From: Defluviimonas aquaemixtae
GTDB lineage: Bacteria > Pseudomonadota > Alphaproteobacteria > Rhodobacterales > Rhodobacteraceae
Direction of reading: 5' to 3'
Length of the DNA stretch: 64,000 nt
Assembly: GCF_900302475.1 (NCBI RefSeq)
Contig: NZ_OMOQ01000003.1
Coordinates: 62,001 to 126,000 of the forward strand
In this document: positions 1-8,400 of the stretch, one piece after another
Layout: each line of letters starts with the position of its first letter
How positions within the stretch are numbered: position 1 is the stretch's first letter
Translations under genes and position numbers: made by a program
Notes under the pieces: model-generated
The model's database searches: none
Told to the model about the DNA's origin: nothing
Seen by the model: only the letters and a program-made list of their open reading frames with translations

Positions 1-609
1 GACCGCGGGCCCGACAGCCGCGGCGTGATCGAGCATCTGATCCGGGGCCAGGAAGCCGGCGAAAACTGGGTCGTGCTGAAGGGCAATCACGACCGCATGT
101 TCGAGCTGTTTCTGGCGGACCCGGACAACCACGATCCGGGCCTAAGGGCGCATCTGCACTGGGTGTCGCCAAATCTTGGCGGCGCGGCAACGCTGGCCTC
201 GTACGGCGTGGAGGCGGCCGGCGAGCGTACGCTGTTCGACATCCACGAGACGACGCACGCTGCGGTGCCCGAGCGTCACGCCGCTTTCCTGCGCGATCTT
301 CCGATCTATTGGGTGGCGGACGGCGTCGTCTTCGTCCATGCAGGTATTAGGCCCGGCGTGCCACTTGCAGAGCAGGCGGAAGACGACCTGCTGTGGATCA
401 GGGACGAATTCCTGAACGATACGCGCGACCATGGCGCACTTATCGTCCATGGGCACACCCCGATAGAGGCCGTCACCCACTACGGCAACCGCGTGAATAT
501 CGATACCGGCGCGGGCTACGGCCGGGCGCTGAGCGCTGTCGTGATCGAGGATGGACGGGCCTGGCTCCTGGCCGGAGAGGGGCGGCTCGAAATTCCGCCC
601 CTGCGCTGA
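1..609 (+). CDS. Serine/threonine-type metallophosphatase, 5'-truncated by window
   Basis: The reading frame is open from base 1 and begins inside the conserved phosphatase motif (DRGPDSRGVIEHL), so the start and the first metal-binding GDxHG motif lie upstream of the window. Visible calcineurin-like motifs are DRG at the edge, GNHD (about codons 28-31 of the visible part) and a C-terminal GHTP. This combination is typical of bacterial PPP-family protein phosphatases and of ApaH/PrpE relatives, which use two metal ions to hydrolyse phosphoesters. The substrate cannot be told; protein phosphatase is the default for this subfamily. An unrelated-looking second metallophosphoesterase follows 139 bp downstream on the same strand. 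Confidence 0.85.
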   Translation, partial: DRGPDSRGVIEHLIRGQEAGENWVVLKGNHDRMFELFLADPDNHDPGLRAHLHWVSPNLGGAATLASYGVEAAGERTLFDIHETTHAAVPERHAAFLRDLPIYWVADGVVFVHAGIRPGVPLAEQAEDDLLWIRDEFLNDTRDHGALIVHGHTPIEAVTHYGNRVNIDTGAGYGRALSAVVIEDGRAWLLAGEGRLEIPPLR

Positions 610-748
610 TCGGCGTGACCAGGCAGAGCGCGCGTCTCGCGCGCACGTCATGTCTCGCCGGTCCTGCTTCGGCAGAGCCGGCTCGGGCGGTGCGATTGCC
701 ATTGCGGAGGGATCGGTGCTTTATCTCCGGGATCGTTTGGAGGCGTTG

Positions 749-1606
749 ATGGAAGAAACGGTGCAGGTGGGGCCAATCGATCGCGGCTTCGCACCCGTCA
801 CGATGTTCAGCGTCCCGCGTATCGTGCGCCATCGTATCGCCGATGCGCGCTGGACTCTTCCGGATCTTAGAATTGCAGTCGTGTCGGACCTGCATGTCTG
901 CCGCCCTTGGACGTCTCTTGCCGCGTTGCGGCGGATCGTGAACCAGGTGAACGCGCTCCGGCCCGACCTGATCCTTCTGCCGGGTGATTTCATTGCCGAT
1001 TCCAACCTGCCCGCCCGCCACGTTCCTGCATCCGCGATCGTGGCCGAACTCGGACGGTTGAGGGCGCCGCTCGGCATGGCAGCGGTGCTCGGCAATCACG
1101 ACTGGTGGGACTGCGCGCTGTCACGCGAGACGGAGTTTGCGCGCAATACCGTCGCCGAGGCGCTGGAGGGAAGCCCCGTCGCCCTTCTCTCGAATCGTTC
1201 TCTTGGCATCGAGCACGGCAACGGGCGATTCTGGATCGTCGGCATCGACAGCCAGCACGCGCGCAAGCATCTGAAAAAGCAGGGTTTTGAGGATCCCGAC
1301 ATAGCTTTCGCCGGGGTGCCTGACGGTGCGCCCGCGATCCTTCTCGCGCATGAGCCGGACTATTTCGCCGTGGGCGATCCGCGCGCGTTTGTCCAGGTTT
1401 CAGGCCACACCCATGGCGGGCAGGCCAACCTCTTCGGCTGGCGGCCGATGACTCCATCGGCTCATGGCAGCCGTTATGCTTGGGGCCATATCCGCGAGGC
1501 GGGGCGCCATCTGATCGTCTCGGGCGGGATCGGCTATTCCGGCGTGCCGCTCCGAATCCTGCAACCGCCAGAGATCACGCTGGTCACGCTGCAGCGCGGC
1601 GGCTAA
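749..1606 (+). CDS. YkuE-type metallophosphoesterase
   Basis: A 285-residue calcineurin-like phosphoesterase. Metal-binding motifs appear in order: DLH (D47, H49), PGDF, GNHDWW and the terminal GHTHGGQ. The open frame extends to 551, but I start at ATG 749 because GGAGG (738-742) sits at ideal spacing and the protein family begins shortly before the first motif. The longer N-terminus would be arginine-rich and would overlap the preceding phosphatase. Family members (YkuE/LpxG-like) act at or near the membrane and some hydrolyse UDP-diacylglucosamine, but no membrane anchor is evident here and the substrate is unknown. The stop is 29 bp before the thiolase gene, so co-transcription is possible. 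Confidence 0.85.
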   Translation: MEETVQVGPIDRGFAPVTMFSVPRIVRHRIADARWTLPDLRIAVVSDLHVCRPWTSLAALRRIVNQVNALRPDLILLPGDFIADSNLPARHVPASAIVAELGRLRAPLGMAAVLGNHDWWDCALSRETEFARNTVAEALEGSPVALLSNRSLGIEHGNGRFWIVGIDSQHARKHLKKQGFEDPDIAFAGVPDGAPAILLAHEPDYFAVGDPRAFVQVSGHTHGGQANLFGWRPMTPSAHGSRYAWGHIREAGRHLIVSGGIGYSGVPLRILQPPEITLVTLQRGG

Positions 1607-1635
1607 AGTGGACGACGCAATCGAGGAGGGCTGAG

Positions 1636-2814
1636 ATGAGCGACGAAATCGTGATTTTGTCGGGTGCGCGCACCGCAATTGGAACATTCGGCGGAAGCCT
1701 CGCGGGCATGGCGCCCATCGACACCGCCACCGTGGCGGCGAAGGCTGCGCTCGAGCGTGCGGGCGTCGAGGGCGACCAGGTCGGCCATGTCGCTTTCGGC
1801 CATGTGATCAACACCGAGCCGCGCGACATGTATTTGAGCCGCGTGGCCGCTATGCAGGCAGGCGTGCCCGAGGAGACGCCCGCCATGAATGTCAACCGGC
1901 TTTGCGGATCGGGCGTGCAGGCGATCGTATCCTGCGTGCAGTCGCTCTCCATGGGGGACGCGGACTTCGCGCTCGCCGGCGGCGCCGAGAGCATGAGCCG
2001 GTCTCCCTACGCGCTCCAGGGCGCGCGCTGGGGTCAGAAGATGGGCGATACCAAGGCATTGGACATGATGACCGGGGCGCTATCCTGCCCGTTCGGTACC
2101 GGGCATATGGGCGTGACCGCCGAGAACGTGGCGAAGGAGCACCAGATCAGCCGTGAGGAACAGGACGCTTTCGCGCTCGAAAGCCAGAGTCGCGCCACCA
2201 AGGCGATCGCCGAGGGCCGCTTCAAGGAGCAGATCGCGCCGGTCGAGATCACTACGCGCAAGGGGACGATCGTATTCGACACCGACGAGCATCCGAAATC
2301 CACGAGCCTCGAGGTGCTGGCCGGGCTCAGGGCGGTGTTTCAAAAGGACGGTACCGTAACTGCAGGCAATGCGAGCGGGATCAATGACGGCGCCGGGGCG
2401 ATCGTTCTGGCGCGGGCGGACGCGGCCGACAAGGCGGGGCTGAAGGCGCGCGTGCGCGTCCTTGGCTATGCCCATGCTGGCGTCAGGCCCGAGGTCATGG
2501 GAATCGGACCGGTCCCTGCCGTGAAGAACCTGCTGAAGCGCACCGGGCTTAGCATCGAGGACTTCGACGTGATCGAGTCGAACGAGGCATTTGCGGCGCA
2601 GGCGTTGGCAGTGTCGAAGGGTCTGGGTTTCGATACGGCGAAGGTGAACCCAAATGGCGGCGCGGTGGCGCTCGGGCATCCGATCGGCGCGACCGGGGCG
2701 ATTATCACCATTAAGGCGATGTACGAGCTTGAGCGGATCGGTGGCAAGAAGGCGCTGATCACGATGTGCATTGGTGGTGGCCAGGGCATCGCGCTTGCCA
2801 TTGAGCGGGTTTGA
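1636..2814 (+). CDS. bktB: Beta-ketothiolase, BktB type (acetyl-CoA C-acyltransferase)
   Basis: A 392-residue thiolase, full length for the family. The acyl-accepting cysteine is C90 in NRLCGSG; H348 (GHPIGATG) and C378 (CIGGGQG) complete the active site. The conserved SGARTAIGTFGGS start and the MGVTAENVAKE, TFDTDEH-like and MGIGPVPA segments resemble Ralstonia BktB more than PhaA as I remember them. Such enzymes condense acyl-CoAs for polyhydroxyalkanoate precursors or run the reverse reaction in fatty-acid and ketone-body breakdown. The ATG at 1636 follows GAGGAGGG; the longer frame upstream has no family similarity. No phaB reductase lies beside it, so biosynthetic versus degradative use is open. 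Confidence 0.9.
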   Translation: MSDEIVILSGARTAIGTFGGSLAGMAPIDTATVAAKAALERAGVEGDQVGHVAFGHVINTEPRDMYLSRVAAMQAGVPEETPAMNVNRLCGSGVQAIVSCVQSLSMGDADFALAGGAESMSRSPYALQGARWGQKMGDTKALDMMTGALSCPFGTGHMGVTAENVAKEHQISREEQDAFALESQSRATKAIAEGRFKEQIAPVEITTRKGTIVFDTDEHPKSTSLEVLAGLRAVFQKDGTVTAGNASGINDGAGAIVLARADAADKAGLKARVRVLGYAHAGVRPEVMGIGPVPAVKNLLKRTGLSIEDFDVIESNEAFAAQALAVSKGLGFDTAKVNPNGGAVALGHPIGATGAIITIKAMYELERIGGKKALITMCIGGGQGIALAIERV

Positions 2815-2834
2815 TTCGCGCGTGGGACCGCCTC

Positions 2835-2851
2835 GGGGGCGTCGAGCCCCC
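2835..2851. terminator. Hairpin between convergent bktB and pbpC
   Basis: GGGGGC (2835-2840) and GCCCCC (2846-2851) form a perfect 6-bp stem with a 5-nt loop in the 78-bp gap between two convergent genes. A second short palindrome (CCTCC..GGAGG) follows at about 2860-2872. Neither has a T-tract, so this may be a Rho-assisted end or transcript-stabilising hairpin rather than a classical intrinsic terminator. Confidence 0.4.
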
Positions 2852-2892
2852 TCACCGGGCCTCCGGCGGAGGTACTTGCACAATGAAGATGA

Positions 2893-4932
2893 TCAGGGTC
2901 GCAACGTTACCGAGGTAGTGGCGCTGCGACCCTTCGCATCGATCACGGAAAGCGAGAGATAGCCCGCCCCGTCGACGGGCAGCGCCGTTTCGCGGGCACG
3001 GCTGGCAAGAGCCACGGGAACACCGTTCGCCAGCCAGGTGAAAGGTGGCGTTCCGTCCCGGACCTTGAGGGTCAGCGCACCGCGGGCCTCGACTTCGGCA
3101 CCTTCGGGTGGAAAGGCGATTGCGGGACCGTCCGAGGATGCGGCGAAAAGCGCGTCGCGGGGGCGGAAGCGCCGCAGCGGTTGGGGAAGGCGCGCGTTGG
3201 GGAGGATAAGGGTCGCGGGGGGCGGCGGCGGCAGCGGATCGAGCGCGGGTTTCAGTCGAGCGAAGGTTTCGAACAGGATCGGCGCGGCGGTGTCGCCGCC
3301 AAAGGCACCGGGGACCGAGGCGCCGTCGGCGCGGCCAATCCAGACGCCGGCGACGTGGCGCCCGTCGAAGCCGACAGCCCAGGCGTCGCGGTGGCCGTAG
3401 CTTGTGCCGGTCTTGTAGGCGAGTCGGTTCGCCGGCGCGTTCGGCGGCGGCGCCAATCCCGCGAGAATATCGGCGGTGAGCCAGGCGGCTTCAGGCCGGA
3501 CAAGCCGTCCGGCGGATGGTTCAGTGCTTTCACCGCCGCGCGCGGTGAGTCGGACGGGCGTGCCGAGGCGGGCGAGCGCGGCGTAGCCCTGCACGAGGTC
3601 TTCAAGCGTGACGCCGAGGCCGCCAAGCGCCACGGCAAGGCCGGGCCGCCCGCCTGGAAGCTCTGGGTCGGCACCCGCGCGCCGCAGCGCCGCGAGGAGC
3701 CGCGCGGGACCAATCGCTTCGGTCAGGCTGACGACCGGGATATTGAGCGACAGCTGCAGCGCCTCGCGCACCGAGACGGTCCCGCGGAAACTCAGATCGA
3801 AGTTCTGCGGCGCATAGGTGTCGAATGCGATCGGGCGGTCCTCGATTAGAGTTTCCGGATGGACGAGGCCGTCGTCGAACGCGAGCGCGTAGACAAATGG
3901 CTTCAGCGTCGATCCGGGCGAGCGCAGCGCGCGCGTCATGTCAATGAAGCCCGCGCGCCGGTCATCGGTCCAGTCGGGCGAACCGACGGAGGCGAGGATC
4001 TCGCCTGTCCGGTGGTCGGCGACAAGGATCGCCAAGGAACTTCGCGAAGCCGTGTTTTTCGCAGCACGGGATGCGAGCGCTTCGAGACGCAGCTGGAGAT
4101 GTGCGTCGATCGTCGTCGCGATGCGGCGCATGTCGGGCGCCTCCCGGTGAAGCCGGCTGGCAAGGTGCGGGCTCAGCGCGGGGAAAGGACGGCGGGCCTG
4201 CGGAACCGGTTCCGTCAACGCAGCGCGGCTCCGGTCCTCGGTGAGAACGCCGCTGACGACCATACGCGCGAGAACCCGTGCACGCGCCTCGGATGCAGCG
4301 GCGCGAAAGCGGTCGGGACGCCGGGTTTCGGGCGATTGCGGCAGCGCGATGAGAAGCGCCGCCTCGGCCGGCGTGAGGCGTCGCGGCTCTTTGCCGAGCC
4401 ACGACAGTGCCGCTGCCCGGATGCCTTCAAGATTTCCACCATAGGGTGCGAGGCGGAGGTAAAGACCAAGGATCTCATGCTTCGTGAGCCGGCGTTCCAA
4501 TGCCAGCGCGACGCGAATTTGGCGCAGCTTCCCGTCAAACCTGCCGGTGCCGCTGTCTTCCAGAAGCCGAGCGACCTGCATCGTAAGGGTCGATCCGCCC
4601 GACACGATGCGGCCATTCAGAAGTGCCTGCAGCCCGGCGCGCAGAAGCGCGCGGGGATCGACGCCGACGTGGTCATGGAACCGCCGATCCTCGTAGGCGA
4701 TGAGCATGTCGAGGAACAACGGGTCGACCGGGCCGGGATCGAGCCGCCAACGGCCGTCGGCCACGGTGAAGGCCTTGAGAAGCGTTCCGTCGTGCGCCAC
4801 GACTTCGGTTCCGGTTTCGACCGTGAGCGGCGGCAGATCAGTCCGCGCGATCCAGAGGTCAAAGGCGTCACGCGCGCCCGCATAGGCGAGAAGCGCGACG
4901 GCGAGGACGAACGGAAGGACACGCCTAGACAT
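2893..4932 (-). CDS. pbpC: Penicillin-binding protein 1C (bifunctional glycosyltransferase/transpeptidase)
   Basis: A 679-residue class A penicillin-binding protein with a single N-terminal membrane segment (about residues 6-20). The GT51 transglycosylase follows, with EDRRFHDHVGVD and GGSTLTMQVAR. The transpeptidase domain has the catalytic STLK (in SPGSTLKPF), SLN and KTGTS motifs. A C-terminal Ig-like PBP1C domain ends the protein. It polymerises and crosslinks peptidoglycan in the periplasm. It is the last gene of a three-gene minus-strand operon: its ATG overlaps the stop of the DUF1089 gene by 8 nt, and that gene overlaps the alpha-2-macroglobulin gene. Pairing of pbpC with yfhM is widespread and is usually read as cell-wall repair coupled to periplasmic protease trapping. 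Confidence 0.95.
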   Translation of the reverse strand: MSRRVLPFVLAVALLAYAGARDAFDLWIARTDLPPLTVETGTEVVAHDGTLLKAFTVADGRWRLDPGPVDPLFLDMLIAYEDRRFHDHVGVDPRALLRAGLQALLNGRIVSGGSTLTMQVARLLEDSGTGRFDGKLRQIRVALALERRLTKHEILGLYLRLAPYGGNLEGIRAAALSWLGKEPRRLTPAEAALLIALPQSPETRRPDRFRAAASEARARVLARMVVSGVLTEDRSRAALTEPVPQARRPFPALSPHLASRLHREAPDMRRIATTIDAHLQLRLEALASRAAKNTASRSSLAILVADHRTGEILASVGSPDWTDDRRAGFIDMTRALRSPGSTLKPFVYALAFDDGLVHPETLIEDRPIAFDTYAPQNFDLSFRGTVSVREALQLSLNIPVVSLTEAIGPARLLAALRRAGADPELPGGRPGLAVALGGLGVTLEDLVQGYAALARLGTPVRLTARGGESTEPSAGRLVRPEAAWLTADILAGLAPPPNAPANRLAYKTGTSYGHRDAWAVGFDGRHVAGVWIGRADGASVPGAFGGDTAAPILFETFARLKPALDPLPPPPPATLILPNARLPQPLRRFRPRDALFAASSDGPAIAFPPEGAEVEARGALTLKVRDGTPPFTWLANGVPVALASRARETALPVDGAGYLSLSVIDAKGRSATTSVTLRP

Positions 4933-5494
4933 CGGTCACCTCGCCTGTCCAGATCTGCGGATAGTCGATGACGAAACCTGACGGGTGGACTCGAAGTATG
5001 GCCGAAAAGCCGTGGTCCGGCGACGTGTATAGATATGCCCCCGCCCCCGTCCGCGTATAGGTTTGGTGCAACGGCAGTAGCCCGACTTCGGGATAGGTGA
5101 ACCAGGAAGCGATGACCTGGTTCGCCACGCCGACGGAAAGATTCATCCTGCGGATCGGGATCAGGTTGGTTGCCGGTGTGAAGGACAGGTCGATGTCGGC
5201 AAGGCCGGAAACCCGGGGCTGCACTTCGCCGTTCACGCGCCATGCGCCAGCGGTCTGCTCGATTTTCCAGCTGACCTCTTCCTTGGCGCGCCGGCCGCGG
5301 ATCGTGGCGGTCAGGGTGCGCCAATGGCCATCGCAGTGGATGTCGTAGCCGAGCTGGGTTTCGTTTTCGTCCTCGGCGAAAACCGCCTCTCCCGTCAGCC
5401 GCCAACCGTCGGTGTCCGCGATCAGGCGGCAGTAATCGTTCCCCGGCACGTCGAGCCGGGTCCACCGGGCCAAGGCGATGACGCGGCCGGTCAT
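4925..5494 (-). CDS. Putative glycolipid-binding protein (DUF1089)
   Basis: A 189-residue protein that resembles the DUF1089/'putative glycolipid-binding' family (Pseudomonas PA1994 type). Recognisable parts are the N-terminal RWTRLDVPG strand, the central DIDLSFTPATNLIPIRR block and a C-terminal FVIDYPQIWTG. The family has a beta-barrel-like fold with a suspected lipid cavity but no proven function. There is no signal peptide, so it should be cytoplasmic. Its ATG overlaps the upstream macroglobulin stop (ATGA, 5491-5494) and its stop overlaps the pbpC start by 8 nt, implying translational coupling. Its position between two envelope proteins is unusual. Confidence 0.75.
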   Translation of the reverse strand: MTGRVIALARWTRLDVPGNDYCRLIADTDGWRLTGEAVFAEDENETQLGYDIHCDGHWRTLTATIRGRRAKEEVSWKIEQTAGAWRVNGEVQPRVSGLADIDLSFTPATNLIPIRRMNLSVGVANQVIASWFTYPEVGLLPLHQTYTRTGAGAYLYTSPDHGFSAILRVHPSGFVIDYPQIWTGEVTDV

Positions 5495-8400
5495 TCCGTC
5501 ACTGTGATCCGGCCCGCCTCGGTCCGTGCGCGGTAGTCGGGGCGGTACATGTCCTCGACGCTCGCGGCGGGCTGGTGGAACGTGCCGGGGGAGATTGCAC
5601 GAACGATATAGGCAAGCCGGAACGGATCTACCGAGATCCAGTCCACTGCGGCGAGGAAGCGGTCTTGCCGAAACTCGGTCATCCGTGTCTCGGCCGTGTC
5701 GAGCCAGGACAGCGCGGCAATATCGCCGGCCCGGATCAGGCTCGGGTTGTCGATCTCCAGCCCCGCAGGCAGAGGATCGTTGATGATGAGGCGCGCTTCG
5801 CCCCGGCCGTGTGGAGTAACTTCGATGACGGTGACGAGACGCGTGCCCTGTTTCACCGAAGCGATGCCCGCTGATTCGCCCTCAATCGTGTAGTAGCTCC
5901 GTGCGATCGTATAGCCCTTGCCGCCTGCCGGTTCCGGCTCGGTCGGGACGCCGAAGGTGGTCAGCGTCACGACCGCGTCGCGATCCGAGCCGTTGGTAAT
6001 GACCTGGGGCGCAGCAGCCTCGGCGTCGAGCACTCGGACCAGCGGGCCAGTGACGGGCTCGCTGTTGACTGTGAAGCCGTCGGCGCCCGGCTGGTCGATC
6101 AGGGCATGGGTCGCCAGCAGCGCCCAGGTTGCCTCTTGCGTCGAGAGCCGCTGACCGACCATCGCGGTGGCGACTGAGTCGCCCAGCGTCGCGCGGTCTA
6201 CCGCAGTCGACCCCGCCTCGGAGGCGAGCGCCAGGACCGCGGCGGTGTCGCGCAGGTCGGTGCCATAGTCGGCACGCCATATCTGCGCTTCGGTTGACTT
6301 GTCCGCTGCGAGCAGAGTCGCGGCCCGGGCGAACATGGCATCCGCTCGGCGCTGATCGCCGTACGCGGCCAGCGCCGCACCGAGCTGTGCTGCCGAGATC
6401 GGCGTATCGAAAGCCTCGGTCTTCACGTCGGCGTAGTAGCGCAGATCGCCCACCGCTGCCGCGCCTTCGCGGGCGAGCACCATCAGCGCGTAGGCATAGG
6501 CCCCGCCGCCCTCGTCGAAGTCGGGTGCGTAGTTGATCTGGTTCCTCAAGTTGTCCACGGCGTTTCGGAATGCGGTGTCGGGTACGTCGTGGCCTTGCAC
6601 CCGTGCGCGGCTGAGGAAGTCAGTGACGAACGCGTCGAGCCACAGATCGCCCGCGTCGGCCTGCCAGAGTCCGAACGCGCCGTTCGAGGACTGGTTGAGC
6701 AGGATCTCGGCGATGCTTTCCTCGACCCGACCGCGCATTTCCCGCGCGCCGCCCGCGCCCATCGCTGTCGCGACCTCTTCGAAATAAAGAAGCGGCAGCG
6801 CCTTCGACGTCAGCTGCTCGGTGCAGCCATAGGGATAGGCGTCGAGCATCGCGAGCAGGCCCGGTGCGTCGAAGCGGGCCAGGGGACCCACCGCAAGTGT
6901 TGCATGGCCCGAGCCAGGCAAAAGACCGGCGAAGGCGTTTTCATCTAGCGTGAAGCTCGATCCGGCAGCGAGATCGAACCGGCTTTGGCGTGCGATCTCC
7001 GGATCGTTGGCCAGGACGGGGAGCGCTAGCTCTTTCACGAGCTGCTTGCCATCAGGCGTCGTCATTGCGATGCGGATCGTTCCGAGACCCTCCGCTGCCT
7101 CCGCCTCGACGGGTATGGTGAAGACCGCTTTGCCGTTCTCGGCCAAGTCGAACCCGGAAGGCGCAGCGTCGATCATGAGCCCCTCGGCCGCCACATCAAG
7201 TCCCATGCGGCCCGACGGGCCGGTCGCGTGGACGATCTCGAGCAGAAGCCGGCTTTCATCCCCGGGTGCCAGAAAGCGCGGGACGGAGGCGCTGACGACG
7301 ACCGGGTCGCGAACCAGCACCTCTGCCTCGGCCTGTCCTACGGCGGAGTTCGACCAGACGACGGCCATGAGGCGCACCGTGCCGTTGAAACTCGGCAGCT
7401 GAAACTCAGTCCGCGCATAACCGTCCGCGCCCACCTTCAGCGGCACGGAGAAATACGCGACCAGTTCCTCGGTCGGCGGCGGCGCCTGCATCTTCGGGAC
7501 CGAAGATGCATCGCCGCCAGAACGCACGGTGCCAAGCGTGCCTGTCCCGCCGTCGATCAGCCTCCCGTAGAGATCGCGGATCGCGACGCCCAGCTTGCGC
7601 TGGCCGAAATAGTGCCCTGTCGGGTCCGGTGCCTCGAACCCGGTCAGGTTGAGGATGCCGACGTCCACGGCGGCGATGGTGACGAAGACTTCGTCACCTT
7701 CAGCCCCTTCCACCTTCAACGCGACGGGCAGCGGGCCGCGCGGATCGGCCTCTGCGGGGACCTCGAACGCCGCTGCCAGCCTCCGTGCGCCGGGATCGAC
7801 CGGCGCGTAGGACAGCCCGAGCGCCCGGGTCGGTGTCCGTCCCGCTTCTTCTTCCAGAGGCCGCACGACCGATGCGGTGACATAGGCTCCGGCAGCCCAG
7901 TCGTCGGTCACCGGCAACTCGATCACGTTTTCCCCTGCCGTGACGGGTACGGCTTTCATGTCGATGAGCCGATTCGACAAGACCGTCACCAGCGCGACCC
8001 CCGCGGCCCTTGGCTCGATCTTCAGCCGGGCAGTGTCACCGGGCCCGTAGGCGTCCTTGTCGAGCGCCACGGTCAGCGTATCCGGGGTCTGCGCTGCGTC
8101 GGCGGGGACGTACCAGCCTGCGTAGAACGGGGTCGAGGTCGCCGTGTATGCGCCGTCACTTGCTTCCACGACCAGTTCGTAGTTCCCCCAAGCGACTGGC
8201 ACCGCGATCCGTTCGGCCCCCTCTGCCGTCAGTGTCAGATCGCCTTCGGAGACGCGGGTCCGCGTCGTTGTGACCTCCCAGTTCCATTCGCCATAGAGCG
8301 AATACCACTGGTAGCTCGTCTCGATGCGGTTGAGGGTCCAGTGCACGTTCTGCGCTGCGCGCATCTCGTCCGGACCGACCGCGATCACGTCGAACTGGGC